Shown here: in pieces, positions 19,147 through 28,716 of the stretch
How positions within the stretch are numbered: the stretch's first letter is position 1
How the letters are laid out: every line of letters begins with the position of its first letter
DNA from: Torulaspora globosa
Lineage: Eukaryota; Ascomycota; Saccharomycetes; Saccharomycetales; Saccharomycetaceae
DNA length: 64,000 nt
Direction: 5' to 3'
Assembly (NCBI RefSeq): GCF_014133895.1
Contig: NC_050727.1
Span: forward strand, 558,001 to 622,000
Made by a program: the position numbers and the translations under genes
Notes under the pieces: generated by a model
Told to the model about the DNA's origin: nothing
What the model saw: the letters and a program-made list of their open reading frames with translations, nothing else
The model's database searches: none

Positions 19147-20478
19147 ATGTCGCATGAAGGGGAAGAGGATTTATTGGAATACTCTGACAATGAGCAAGAG
19201 ATTCAGGTAGATGCCAAAGAGGCTGCTGACGCCGAAGTTGCTAACGAGGGGAATACTGAAGCTGCTGAAACCAATAATGCTGATAACGAGAAGAAGGGTT
19301 CCTATGTGGGTATCCACTCCACAGGTTTCAAGGATTTCTTGTTGAAGCCTGAGCTGTCAAGGGCTATTATTGACTGTGGTTTTGAGCATCCATCAGAAGT
19401 GCAGCAGCACACAATTCCTCAGTCCATTCACGGAACTGACGTCTTATGCCAGGCTAAGTCCGGTCTAGGTAAGACTGCTGTGTTCGTTTTATCGACCTTA
19501 CAACAGTTGGATCCAGTTCCTGGCGAAGTCTCGGTGGTCGTCATCTGTAACGCAAGAGAATTGGCGTATCAAATTCGTAACGAGTACTTGAGATTCTCCA
19601 AGTATATGCCAGATGTCAAGACCGCCGTCTTTTATGGTGGTACTCCGATCGCAAAGGACGCTGAACTATTGAAGAATAAAGACACAGCTCCTCATATCGT
19701 GGTGGCTACTCCTGGTCGTTTGAAAGCCTTGGTTAGAGACAAGATGATCGATTTATCCCACGTCAAGAATTTTGTCATCGATGAGTGTGACAAGGTTTTG
19801 GAAGAGCTAGATATGAGAAGGGATGTCCAAGAAATTTTTAGGGCTACCCCTAGAGACAAGCAAGTGATGATGTTTTCTGCCACCCTTTCGCAGGAAATTA
19901 GACCAATTTGCAGACGTTTCTTACAGAACCCATTGGAGATCTTTGTCGACGATGAGGCTAAACTAACACTACATGGTTTGCAGCAGTATTATATCAAGCT
20001 GGAGGAGCGTGAGAAGAACCGTAAATTAGCTCAACTATTAGACGATCTGGAGTTCAACCAGGTTATCATCTTTGTGAAGTCGACTTCGAGAGCAAATGAA
20101 CTAACCAAGCTGTTGAACGCTTCTAACTTCCCTGCCATCACTGTTCATGGACATATGAAACAAGAGGAACGTATTGCGCGTTACAAAGCTTTTAAAGACT
20201 TTGAGAAACGTATATGTGTCTCCACCGATGTCTTTGGTAGAGGTATTGATATTGAGCGTATCAATTTGGCTATCAACTATGATTTAACAACTGAGGCAGA
20301 TCAATATTTGCACCGTGTCGGTAGAGCTGGTAGATTTGGTACCAAGGGTTTGGCTATCTCATTTGTGTCTTCGAAGGAAGACGAAGAAGTCTTGACTAAA
20401 ATTCAGGAACGTTTCGATGTTAAGATTGCCGAATTCCCAGAGGAAGGTATCGACCCTTCGACCTATTTGAACAATTAG
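19147..20478 (+). CDS. SUB2: DECD-box RNA helicase Sub2 (UAP56)
   Basis: 443 residues (S. cerevisiae YDL084W, 446). An ATP-dependent RNA helicase of the TREX complex, acting in splicing and mRNA export. Motifs in order: Q motif region HPSEVQQ, Walker A AKSGLGKT (about 100), DECD (about 213; the UAP56 variant of DEAD), SAT (about 245) and [10 protein letters not shown] (about 395). The acidic N-terminus is typical. The frame opens at a TTG two codons earlier; ATG 19147 gives the family start [14 protein letters not shown]. Confidence 0.97.
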   Translation: MSHEGEEDLLEYSDNEQEIQVDAKEAADAEVANEGNTEAAETNNADNEKKGSYVGIHSTGFKDFLLKPELSRAIIDCGFEHPSEVQQHTIPQSIHGTDVLCQAKSGLGKTAVFVLSTLQQLDPVPGEVSVVVICNARELAYQIRNEYLRFSKYMPDVKTAVFYGGTPIAKDAELLKNKDTAPHIVVATPGRLKALVRDKMIDLSHVKNFVIDECDKVLEELDMRRDVQEIFRATPRDKQVMMFSATLSQEIRPICRRFLQNPLEIFVDDEAKLTLHGLQQYYIKLEEREKNRKLAQLLDDLEFNQVIIFVKSTSRANELTKLLNASNFPAITVHGHMKQEERIARYKAFKDFEKRICVSTDVFGRGIDIERINLAINYDLTTEADQYLHRVGRAGRFGTKGLAISFVSSKEDEEVLTKIQERFDVKIAEFPEEGIDPSTYLNN

Positions 20479-20837
20479 GTAGTTCCCCACAAGTTACCTC
20501 TGCGATAGTATGACTCCCAAAGCATGCTATTGCTTTGGTAAAAAGGATTTTGTATTATGTACGTAAATTTCAATAGAAACTTCTAGTTAAGTGATCGAAC
20601 GATGCTATGGCTGATTATAACGTCCTTTCAAACTCATCTTATTCGCAAAATGTCACCTCGCAAGATTCACTTCAAAAGTTTGGTGCGCGGAGCTAAATGT
20701 TAAATTCAATTTCATCAAGAAATTGTAGATATAATTAATTACATACAAAAAACTGGGCAGTTTTTCCAGATTACGCCACATTTATCATCGTTTCATTGCA
20801 CGTACTGTGGCCTGTCACCGTTGCTATACTAAACCGG
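20479..20837. other. Convergent 3' region SUB2 / FDO1
   Basis: 359 bases, AT-rich, without a gene. AAAAACTG-GG-CAGTTTTT near 20748-20766 is a tight inverted repeat between the two 3' ends and may help end transcription. Confidence 0.45.
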
Positions 20838-21782
20838 TTAATTTTTTGCAATTGAGTAGGACGGCGGAGCAGCTCGATCACCAGAAACCTGGCTCGGAAG
20901 CCGCAGCTGATCATCAAATATCGGTGTATGCAAACCCTCAGAATCTGTTGTATTATCTGCCACCTGCAGGATGGTTTGATTACCGGAATCCTCATCCACT
21001 TCATCTTTCAATACTTGCGACGCTAAAAGTCCAAGCGTCTTCAGCATGTCAGACGTCTTGTACTTTGAGCTCGAACTCAAAGGTATGCTCGTAACAGATC
21101 TCCTGGTGGTAGAATCGGAAGTCTCACTAGCGGAGGTATCCAAAATTGCGCTATCGTTCAGAATCCTCGTGAGCTTATTGATTTGTCGATTTTTCTCCAT
21201 AACACGAGACTTATATTTGGCCACCTTGCTCTCTTTAGCACGTAGCTTTTCTATAAGCTGCTCTTTTTCCAGAAGAAATTGGTATTTCATTCGCTCGAAC
21301 TGCTGTTTTCTCAGATTCTCCTCCACAACATAGGAAGATTGTAAGTTATCGCTATTCGACTTGAGGAGCATATTTTTCAGTTTTAGCTGCTGAATTTGTC
21401 TCATAGAGTCATCCAATGCTCTCATGAGGGATGATATGGTTGTCATCACGGATTCTTCCGAAGATTTGGTGCCAATGTTCGCTTCCTCGTGGCCGCCTTC
21501 CATTGAGTCGCGTGGTGTACAGTTGATACCGTGTTTTGTCAGCGATTTCCCAGGCTCATCTAGATCTTCCATTAATGGCGAAAACCTTGTTTCTTCAATT
21601 GGGCTGTTGACCATTCCAGAGTTTAACGTGCGAAGAAGAGACCTAGCTCTGACAATGGCCAGATCCAATTCAGACAATTTTGTATCGCTGAAAGCCTTGT
21701 CATCGCTCATTACAGAAGATTGTCCAGTTGCAACGAGTTCTTTTGCCAACAGCTCATTATTACCGGTTATATTATCTGACAT
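20838..21782 (-). CDS. FDO1: Coiled-coil protein, probable Fdo1 (Fkh1-interacting)
   Basis: 314 residues with a long heptad-rich region (about 130-230; RKQQFERMKYQFLLEKEQLI) and Ser-rich flanks. I do not recognise a domain beyond the coiled coil. Position and orientation, next to RPS16 on the same strand and beyond NDE, match FDO1 (YMR144W, 342 aa). Fdo1 works with Fkh1 in donor preference during mating-type switching. The frame extends to a GTG 19 codons upstream; ATG 21782 is used. Assignment rests mainly on synteny. Confidence 0.68.
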   Translation of the reverse strand: MSDNITGNNELLAKELVATGQSSVMSDDKAFSDTKLSELDLAIVRARSLLRTLNSGMVNSPIEETRFSPLMEDLDEPGKSLTKHGINCTPRDSMEGGHEEANIGTKSSEESVMTTISSLMRALDDSMRQIQQLKLKNMLLKSNSDNLQSSYVVEENLRKQQFERMKYQFLLEKEQLIEKLRAKESKVAKYKSRVMEKNRQINKLTRILNDSAILDTSASETSDSTTRRSVTSIPLSSSSKYKTSDMLKTLGLLASQVLKDEVDEDSGNQTILQVADNTTDSEGLHTPIFDDQLRLPSQVSGDRAAPPSYSIAKN

Positions 21783-22257
21783 CTTCAGCCTGTAAATCCC
21801 TTCGATAGCTCTTATCACTAACGCGTCTGTCACAAACACACCGTGGATAAACTGATCAAATTAGCTACTCTCTTGGAGCTAAAATTGGCTTGTATCAGCT
21901 GCTCAACCCACCCAACGGATTAGCACTAAGATAAGAGCGATTGAATCACCAATTGACTGCCTTGACACCCTGTTTGTGTATATTTAAGCTTATCCTTGTT
22001 GTCGCGTTTGTTGTGTTTATGCTTGTTAGGCTACACCACGTGAACCCTTACGCGTCACAGTTTGAGAAGTTGGCGCAGCCTATAAACTGAAATATGCGCC
22101 AGTAATTGGGAATAATTAAGCTGGTTGACGAGAGCCAATTGATAACGTTCTACCCGTAAGATTAAATTATACAGTGTATGTAAGTAAAATGTTGTACAAT
22201 GTAGTACAGCTGAGAAAACAAGAGCCGCGATAGAATGCTTTGGCGATCTCTGTCCTC
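21783..22257. other. FDO1 promoter / RPS16 3' region
   Basis: 475 bases. A CACGTG E-box lies at 22037-22042, about 255 bases upstream of FDO1. No gene is seen. Confidence 0.5.
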
Positions 22258-22906
22258 TTAACGGTAAGACTTTTGGAATCTAGAACGAGCACCCTTACCA
22301 CCGAATTTCTTTGGCTCAGGTCTTCTAGCATCAGCGATCAACAAGGTTCTGTCGTAGGAAGTGAAGGCCTTCTTCAATTCGTTCTTGGATTGCTCATCGA
22401 CGTATTTTTGGTGGTAGGCGACCAAACCCTTGGCAATGGCCTGTCTGATGGCGTAGACTTGGGAAACATGACCACCACCGGTAACTCTAACTCTGATATC
22501 GATGTTGGCGAACTTGTCCAAACCAACCAAGACCAATGGTTCGTAAACCTTGAATCTCAAGATTTCTGGTTCCACCAAGGTGATTGGAGAACCGTTGACC
22601 TTGATCAAACCCTTACCGGCCTTGACGTGGGCAACAGCGGTAGCAGACTTCTTCTTACCGAAAGTCTATACGCATGGTTAGTAATCTATCCTTGTCAAAC
22701 GGCATTGCGAGTGGAAACGGTGACAATATCATCCAAACAATATATTTTACGGCATCCGTTGCCCTTTCCAATACGGACAACTCAAAGTAATGTCAATAGT
22801 GGTCGTATTTTTCAACCGTCAAAGTTTCATCGTCGTTGGTCATTTCTCCACTCCTGCTGAGCTTTCTCATCTTCGAACATACTTGGACACTTGGGACAGC
22901 AGACAT
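22258..22906 (-). CDS. RPS16: Ribosomal protein S16 (uS9), one intron
   Basis: 143 residues after joining exon 1 (22883-22906, MSAVPSVQ) to exon 2 (22258-22665). The intron (22666-22882, 217 bases) has GTATGT, TACTAAC (22677-22683 on the minus strand) and TAG. The exon boundary after codon 8 is the same as in S. cerevisiae RPS16A/B. The C-terminus [14 protein letters not shown] reaches the decoding centre in uS9 proteins. It diverges from RPL13 across 728 bases. Confidence 0.97.
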
Positions 22907-23235
22907 CTTGCGTTTGTTCTCTTGATTATGTGCAACTACTTGTACCTAACCACCTTTTCCAAATATAATGCGATTCTACCACTTCTTCAGTGCGTATCAT
23001 CTGCCGCATCGACAAGTGGACCTGACCCCGTAGCTTCATCCTCCTTCCACCAGCAGACGGCCCACGGCATGTTGGACAGAGATCCTGCGAGGCTACAGGC
23101 AGAACCGTTCCATCGACAGGCCGTCTGCTGGGGTATCAATGAACTGAGCTGGACGGAGCTCCCTGGAAGGCCAGGCCGACGGCAGCGGTGGAAGCAAAAA
23201 TTTTTTACCAACGCGAGATTGTTTGGTTCTCTTGG

Positions 23236-23245
23236 ATGTACGGAT
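23236..23245 (-). promoter_or_regulatory. Rap1-type site, RPS16 side
   Basis: ATGTACGGAT is the reverse complement of ATCCGTACAT, the RPG-box core bound by Rap1 in ribosomal protein promoters. It lies about 330 bases from the RPS16 ATG. Confidence 0.65.
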
Positions 23246-23317
23246 TGAACAATTAGACAGTCCCACTTTTGCTTTTGACTGTCGGAGCCTGGATGCACCA
23301 CTACACCACGGACAAGC

Positions 23318-23327
23318 ATCCGTACAT
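23318..23327 (+). promoter_or_regulatory. Rap1-type site, RPL13 side
   Basis: ATCCGTACAT, in forward orientation and 72 bases from the inverted copy at 23236. Two Rap1 sites facing apart fit co-regulation of both ribosomal protein genes. Confidence 0.65.
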
Positions 23328-23634
23328 TATATAATCTCGCAGTCCATGAAAATATCCTGCTCAGGTGCGCGTGTGGGCTGAAGTCTCATGACGCTTTGGA
23401 AGGAATTCGGCGGTGCTAGCGGGAGGACCATTCGCGCCGTGGGCTCACGCTGGGCTGAGGTCATTGTGCTGCTAGGCAGCAGCTGTGGACAGAGGTTGGC
23501 AGACGCTTCAGGCAGCTTGCCGACTTTCCGGCATGACGAGTGTCCCGTAGGTAGAATTCCAAAGTTGTATATACTTGATGGTCAATCTGATATTGGTGAG
23601 TTTGCAAGTAAGGTAAAGCAGGAATCAAGCAACA

Positions 23635-24422
23635 ATGGGTATGTGAAAGTTGATATAAACGTGTGTTGAGGCCATGGTTTTATGAGATGAAGGCAAAGAC
23701 ATGTACAATAGTCTGGAATGATGAACAATCCGTGCCATAGACGGATCTGGAGCGGAAATGCACAAGAAGATTGCCTAACGAACCACGGTTGTTTCCTATA
23801 GAGATTGATTTACTAACCATTCGTCACAGCTATCTCCAAGAACTTACCAATTTTGAAGAACCACTTCAGAAAGCACTGGCAAGAACGTGTCAAGGTTCAC
23901 TTCGACCAAGCTGGTAAGAAGGTTTCTAGACGTAACGCCAGAGCTTCCAAGGCTGCCAAGATTGCTCCAAGACCTTTGGATCTATTGAGACCTGTTGTCA
24001 GAGCTCCAACTGTCAAGTACAACAGAAAGGTCAGAGCTGGCAGAGGTTTCACTTTGGCTGAAGTTAAGGCTGCTGGTCTAACTGCCGCCTACGCCAGAAC
24101 CATTGGTATTGCTGTCGACCACAGACGTCAAAACAGAAACCAAGAGATCTTCGACGCCAACGTCCAAAGATTGAAGGAATACCAATCCAAGATCATTGTC
24201 TTCCCAAGAAACGGTAAGGCTGAAGCTGAGCAAGTTCTATCTACTGCTGCTGCTTTCCCAATTACCCAACCAGCTACCGACGTTGAAACCAGAGCTGTTG
24301 AAGACAACGGTGAATCCGCTTTCAGAACTTTGAGATTGGCCAGATCCGACAAGAAGTTCAAGGGTATTAGAGAAAAGAGAGCCAGAGAGAAGGCTGAAGC
24401 TGAAGCTGAAAAGAAGAAATAG
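23635..24422 (+). CDS. RPL13: Ribosomal protein L13 (eL13), one intron
   Basis: 198 residues (S. cerevisiae 199). Exon 1 is only four bases (23635-23638, ATGG), as in RPL13A/B. The intron is 23639-23829 (191 bases) with GTATGT, TACTAAC at 23811-23817 and CAG. Exon 2 is 23830-24422. The joined start reads [18 protein letters not shown]. The protein is basic, with the eL13 motif [15 protein letters not shown], and codons are of the highly expressed type (AGA, GCT, AAG). Confidence 0.97.
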
Positions 24423-24645
24423 ACTCCATAACCGTGCCTTCATCTAGTTTACATCTTCTGGTATGTTTTATGTACATTGTATAATGGGAAGCCATCACTT
24501 AATATAACATCTCTTTACCGTTATCGATCGTCATCTCTCACCGCTTTTTAAGCTAGATATCGATGATCCTCATTGCATTGATCGATTCGAAGAATTAGAT
24601 TTTGATTAAAAGTGCCTAAGTATACTATAACTTTATAAAACCACC

Positions 24646-24966
24646 CTAATCGAACAAACCGAAACCCATGTCGTCATCGGATTCCTCCTTGGCTTCTTCT
24701 TCCTTCTCCTCTTCAGCTTCACCGGCAGCCTCACCAGAAGCGGCGCCAGCAGCAGCAACACCTGCTGGAGCAGCACCAGCGCTGAAGTTGACCAACATGT
24801 CCTTCAAGTTCTTGCCTTCCAAGGCCTTGGTGAAGATGTCAGCCCAGATACCTTCAACTGGGATGTTGGCAGCCTCAGTCAAAGTCAACAACTTGTCAGA
24901 AGTGATTTCGACTTCAGCGTCAGCCAAGATCAAAGCAGCGTAGGACAAAGCAGATTCAGTAGACAT
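24646..24966 (-). CDS. RPP1A: Acidic ribosomal stalk protein P1 alpha
   Basis: 106 residues, the same length as S. cerevisiae Rpp1A (YDL081C). The N-terminal helical domain dimerises with P2 on uL10. An Ala/Gly hinge follows, then the acidic tail ending [10 protein letters not shown], which recruits elongation-factor GTPases. The frame starts four codons earlier; ATG 24966 gives the family start [13 protein letters not shown]. Confidence 0.96.
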   Translation of the reverse strand: MSTESALSYAALILADAEVEITSDKLLTLTEAANIPVEGIWADIFTKALEGKNLKDMLVNFSAGAAPAGVAAAGAASGEAAGEAEEEKEEEAKEESDDDMGFGLFD

Positions 24967-25136
24967 TTCTTCTTTCAATCAGTAAAGATAATCAGTTTAA
25001 GCTTCTTTGATAATACAAAAAGCAGACTATTCCTTTAATGACTTTGTATATGAAAGAACAACGATCGCAAGAGTGAAATTTCATCTCAAGCTCTTTTCAA
25101 CCGGCGATGGCGGTGGAAAATTTCAAAAGTTGCGTG

Positions 25137-25149
25137 GTCACTTTGAACG
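25137..25149 (+). promoter_or_regulatory. Abf1-type site upstream of RPP1A
   Basis: GTCAC-TTTGA-ACG fits the Abf1 consensus RTCRY-N5-ACG. It is about 170 bases upstream of the RPP1A ATG, in the 326-base gap (24967-25292) after SIP5. Abf1 drives some ribosomal protein genes in yeasts. Confidence 0.5.
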
Positions 25150-25292
25150 TCATTTAGAGTTCGTGCTTAATGATCTCTGACAACCATAATACCGATCTAA
25201 CATAGCTCGTTCATAACACTACATGGTTACATAATAGTCGTATCTCATTTCTCTTGGGACTTGATGGCTAGTACATCATCGCTGTATCAGAC

Positions 25293-26726
25293 CTATGCCT
25301 TGCTTTTCTCGTTTTGATCCGCGATACTGAGTCTGATGGCTCTCTCAAGCATCTCTTCTTCGAGATCGTGGATGTCTCTCCAGTCGGAAGATTGCGTCCT
25401 GCCATTGGAGTTGTCTGCCGCGGAAGCTCGTCTGGAGGGGTGATCTGGATCGATTAGTCTGTGGCTCACATGGATGGCGGTAGCGTTCGCCGATCTCTTT
25501 GCCAATCGCGCTCTCTCTTTGTCAAGCTTCATTTTCCAGTCAGGGCGAATCATATCCGAGGCGACAACAAGCGGCTTGTGCTTGGGACCGTTTCCTGCTG
25601 CCCGCTGCTCGACGTTGCTGTCTTCTAATTGCTCGGGCAGTGTGTATGTTGAGGGCTCTGAGCCACCGATTCCGACTTTCCTGTCCTCCCTGGGCCTGTA
25701 TATGACTCCGAAGTTGGGTGTTGCACAGTAGGCACAATTCGCTGCCTCCGACGTCAACAAATTTGGATCCTTCTCCTCATCATGGGTAACAGGCTGTGCA
25801 GGGTCTACTTCATCGTGGGGAAAATGGGGTTCGGCTCTCTTTATCTGAACAAAACACTCTGTGCAAATCGGCTGTTGACAACAACTTGAGTAGTTCAAAG
25901 GCTCAGGGTAGTAAAGAAAACAAATGGGGCACTCTATCCCCTTCTTGTATAAGGAATATTTCAAGTCATCACTGGGAAGCATTGCTTTATCTTTAGCCTT
26001 AGAGTTGGTTTTCCTTGCTTCGATTTTCTGCTCCAAGAACGCTTCATTCTCTACCTCTTGCCAGATTATCCGTTTCCTGTACAATCTCGCCTTGAATATC
26101 TTAGAACGCATCCGACGTTGCTCTCTCTTCGACAGCGTCTTGTCAATCAGTCCGTCAAAGTTTTGTTTCCTTAGGTTTCCCACAGGTATATCTTCGTACT
26201 TCTCCAGGTTCTCATCAAACGCAGCATGCAGCGGCAACCCATCAACAATCTTGATAAGCTCCTCCCTTGTCCACGATTCGTTGAAGTCCTGCAGGGGCAG
26301 GTAAAATGGCGCAAGCTGTCTATCAATAATTAGCGTCTTAACCACATCGGCATCGTAGTCGAGTTTTTCGAATCCATAACAGCCGTATGGAGCCAAAAAT
26401 CCGCCATCCACTGTCTGTTCAAATTTCGTCACCAATTGTCTGGCATGACTCTCCTTAGTCTCTTCTCTTTCTCGGGTTGACCTCCTTTTCTCTGACTGTC
26501 CAGCTTCGGAGCCGGCTCTTGAGCCCCCACCGGGACCCAGAATGCTTCCGACTAAGGAAGTACCACGCCGGGTTCTTGCACTGTTGTATTCTGCGTTCGA
26601 AAACGTTATTCTGCCACCTGCTCCAGTGCTTGAACTGCTCACTGCTTTGCCGGAACCGCCTCTAGAGTTCGCTGTTGCATCATTGCCATAACTTCCATCG
26701 CCAAGTTTGGCTGGAGCATTACCCAT
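25293..26726 (-). CDS. SIP5: Snf1-associated protein Sip5
   Basis: 477 residues (S. cerevisiae YMR140W, 489). Sip5 binds both the Snf1 kinase and the Glc7-Reg1 phosphatase. MGNAPAKL suggests N-myristoylation at Gly2. The conserved core TVDGGFLAPYGCYGFEKLDY starts near residue 108. A RING-like Cys cluster (CPICFLYY...CCQQPICTECF) lies near 270-296, with another CAYC pair later. The C-terminal LEEEMLERAIRLSIADQ resembles a ubiquitin-interacting motif. Confidence 0.95.
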   Translation of the reverse strand: MGNAPAKLGDGSYGNDATANSRGGSGKAVSSSSTGAGGRITFSNAEYNSARTRRGTSLVGSILGPGGGSRAGSEAGQSEKRRSTREREETKESHARQLVTKFEQTVDGGFLAPYGCYGFEKLDYDADVVKTLIIDRQLAPFYLPLQDFNESWTREELIKIVDGLPLHAAFDENLEKYEDIPVGNLRKQNFDGLIDKTLSKREQRRMRSKIFKARLYRKRIIWQEVENEAFLEQKIEARKTNSKAKDKAMLPSDDLKYSLYKKGIECPICFLYYPEPLNYSSCCQQPICTECFVQIKRAEPHFPHDEVDPAQPVTHDEEKDPNLLTSEAANCAYCATPNFGVIYRPREDRKVGIGGSEPSTYTLPEQLEDSNVEQRAAGNGPKHKPLVVASDMIRPDWKMKLDKERARLAKRSANATAIHVSHRLIDPDHPSRRASAADNSNGRTQSSDWRDIHDLEEEMLERAIRLSIADQNEKSKA

Positions 26727-26913
26727 GACTGTTTATTGAGTCGGTATCGCCCTTCGCAACGCTGTAAACCGTGAAAGTCGCCAGTATTTAAACCTTAAAC
26801 TTGTGCCCCTTTTATAGCCAAGCTGCTTAACTTCGCCTAGTGACTGATAATTCGTGATCTTCGGAGTTTATATGAAAATTATTGAAGACAAGCTATAAAA
26901 GCGAAACAATATA

Positions 26914-28323
26914 CTAAGCTTTTGATTGTAGTTTTTGAGCTAATGCCTGCACTGCTTTGGTCAATCTTTGAACGAGGACTTCCACGTCATCTTTTGTAAT
27001 GATGAAGGAGGGTCCCAGTAGACAAATGTCCCAGGTGCCTCCGTAGTTGTCGGCACCGCTCAAACCCATGACATTGACTCCGTGTTCCAGGGCGATGTCC
27101 GCGAAACATGGACCCACCTTCATCTCGGGAGGGAATGGCTGCTTGGTACTCTTGTTCTTGACGAATTCGATGGTCCAGAACCCACCAAGCCCTCTGACAT
27201 CACCGACGAAGTTGTCCGGCTCGTCGAGGAGTGCCTCTTGCAGTTTCTTCCCAAGCAAGTTACCATTCTCGAAGACGTTCTTGGTTAGGCCGTTTTGCAG
27301 GATTTTCTTTTGGATTCCCAACGCAGTGGCACAATTGAATGCGTGTGAATGGTATGTTTGGGCTCCAAGGATTAGGCCCGTACCTTCAACGTAGGCACCG
27401 AGGATCTTAGGGCTTATCAAGACACCCGCAATTGTGACATACCCCGAGCCTAGGGTCTTGCCCACGGTTTGAATGTCCGGAGCATCCTCTGGTGCCAGGA
27501 AATTTTCCCAGCAGTTCAGTTTCCCGTTAGGATTGGCTCTTCCTGTTCCGCACATAACTTCGTCCAGCATGAAAACCAGATCGTACTTGTTACAGATATC
27601 GCGAAGCCCTTTCAAATAGCCCTTTGGAGGCACTGGAGTGCCAATAGAGCTTCCCGGTAGCGTCTCTACGCACACTGCTGAGACAGTTTCCGGATCGTTG
27701 TCGAGAATGATGTTTTCGAGGGCATCAAGCAGTCTCTGCGTGTACTCCTCTTCGGTTTCGCCTTCTTTCATGTCTCTATATGGCCAGCAACGAGGCATCT
27801 TGATACACACGTCCTCCTGGTTGATCATCATATCCTTGAAGGCGGCTCCACGAGGTGTATTACCGATTGAAATTGCCCCGAGAGTGAAACCGTGGTACGA
27901 GCATTCCCTCGAGATAATCTTGATCTTTCTAGGCTTCTTACGTTCGATCTGATACTGTCTAATGATCTTCAACGCATTTTCAGTTGACTCGGACCCTGAA
28001 CATGTCCAGAGAGCAGAGGCAAAAACTCCCGGAGCAGAGTGGTCGATGTAGAATTTGGCCAATTTTTCGGCCTCTTCGTTGGCTATCAAACCGGGATAAC
28101 TGTAAGTATGCTTTGTCAGAGCATCGCTCATGATGCCAGCAATATCTGGGTCGCCCCATCCCAGAGAGGCCACTGCAGCACCACTAATGGCATCGAATAC
28201 ATGCTTGTATTCCTTACCGTTCTTCTCAATGGTCATATAAACTCCCTGCCCCTCCTTAGCATAGGCCTTTTGCTTCCCAACGTAGCCCTGGAATACGTGT
28301 GATGAACCAGACTCTACTGTCAT
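26914..28323 (-). CDS. Class-III PLP-dependent aminotransferase, unknown specificity
   Basis: 469 residues with fold type I features. CSGSESTENALK (about 108) binds the cofactor phosphate, LDEVMCGTGR (about 252) carries the Asp that pairs with the pyridine nitrogen, and Lys in VGKTLGSGY (about 288) should form the Schiff base. YHGFTLGA is also typical. It is not Uga1, Car2, Arg8 or Bio3 by the parts I can compare. S. cerevisiae has no gene between SIP5 and THI3. A pair of GATAAG sites upstream suggests control by nitrogen supply (inference). Confidence 0.85.
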   Translation of the reverse strand: MTVESGSSHVFQGYVGKQKAYAKEGQGVYMTIEKNGKEYKHVFDAISGAAVASLGWGDPDIAGIMSDALTKHTYSYPGLIANEEAEKLAKFYIDHSAPGVFASALWTCSGSESTENALKIIRQYQIERKKPRKIKIISRECSYHGFTLGAISIGNTPRGAAFKDMMINQEDVCIKMPRCWPYRDMKEGETEEEYTQRLLDALENIILDNDPETVSAVCVETLPGSSIGTPVPPKGYLKGLRDICNKYDLVFMLDEVMCGTGRANPNGKLNCWENFLAPEDAPDIQTVGKTLGSGYVTIAGVLISPKILGAYVEGTGLILGAQTYHSHAFNCATALGIQKKILQNGLTKNVFENGNLLGKKLQEALLDEPDNFVGDVRGLGGFWTIEFVKNKSTKQPFPPEMKVGPCFADIALEHGVNVMGLSGADNYGGTWDICLLGPSFIITKDDVEVLVQRLTKAVQALAQKLQSKA

Positions 28324-28716
28324 ATCTCTTACAGCTTATCGTTAAGGGCTTTCTTCTCAGTATGCCTCAGGTTCAATACCCCTATCAGTTGAAAGTAATT
28401 ATCCCACATCATGGCAATCCAAAGCTCCGCCTTTTATGTTTCACGACCCTTATTGATAACTGTGTCACAGTGAATATCAATGGCCTCGCTTATCGCTTGC
28501 CGCGCCAGCGATAAGAGGCTCGCTGCTCAATTCCCTAGCAACGGGCCATACCGACGATGAAGAAGCTAAATAGCGATTACTCAATTCCAAAAACCGTAAT
28601 ACGTAATGATGTTGCCGGCGTTGGGTTTCCTTGGGTCCCGCTGTCCGGAATTTGATGTACTGACTCTAATTACGAGAGAGGCGTCCTATGAAAATATAGT
28701 AATGCAAATATGATGT
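28324..28716. other. Aminotransferase promoter / THI3 3' region
   Basis: 393 bases without a gene. Contains the inverted GATAAG pair listed separately and another CTTATC at 28335-28340. Confidence 0.55.
28489..28515. promoter_or_regulatory. Inverted pair of GATAAG sites (UAS-NTR-like)
   Basis: CTTATCGC at 28489-28496 and GCGATAAG at 28508-28515 form an 8-base inverted repeat with an 11-base spacer. Paired GATAAG motifs at such spacing are the nitrogen-responsive UAS for Gln3/Gat1 in yeasts. It lies about 170-190 bases upstream of the aminotransferase ATG. Confidence 0.5.

Larger units (their letters stand above)
22907..23634. promoter_or_regulatory. Divergent promoter of RPS16 and RPL13
   Basis: 728 bases shared by two ribosomal protein genes. 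Two Rap1-type sites in opposite orientation are listed separately. The stretch 23030-23200 is GC-rich for an intergenic region and holds a 13-base perfect inverted repeat (23050-23062 with 23119-23131). Short open frames cross it but look like chance. Confidence 0.6.

Noticed and set aside
22987..23319. 110-codon minus frame and 152-codon plus frame in the RPS16/RPL13 promoter
   Set aside because: They cross the RPS16 intron/promoter and Rap1 sites, overlap each other on opposite strands, and show no domain or composition of a real protein.
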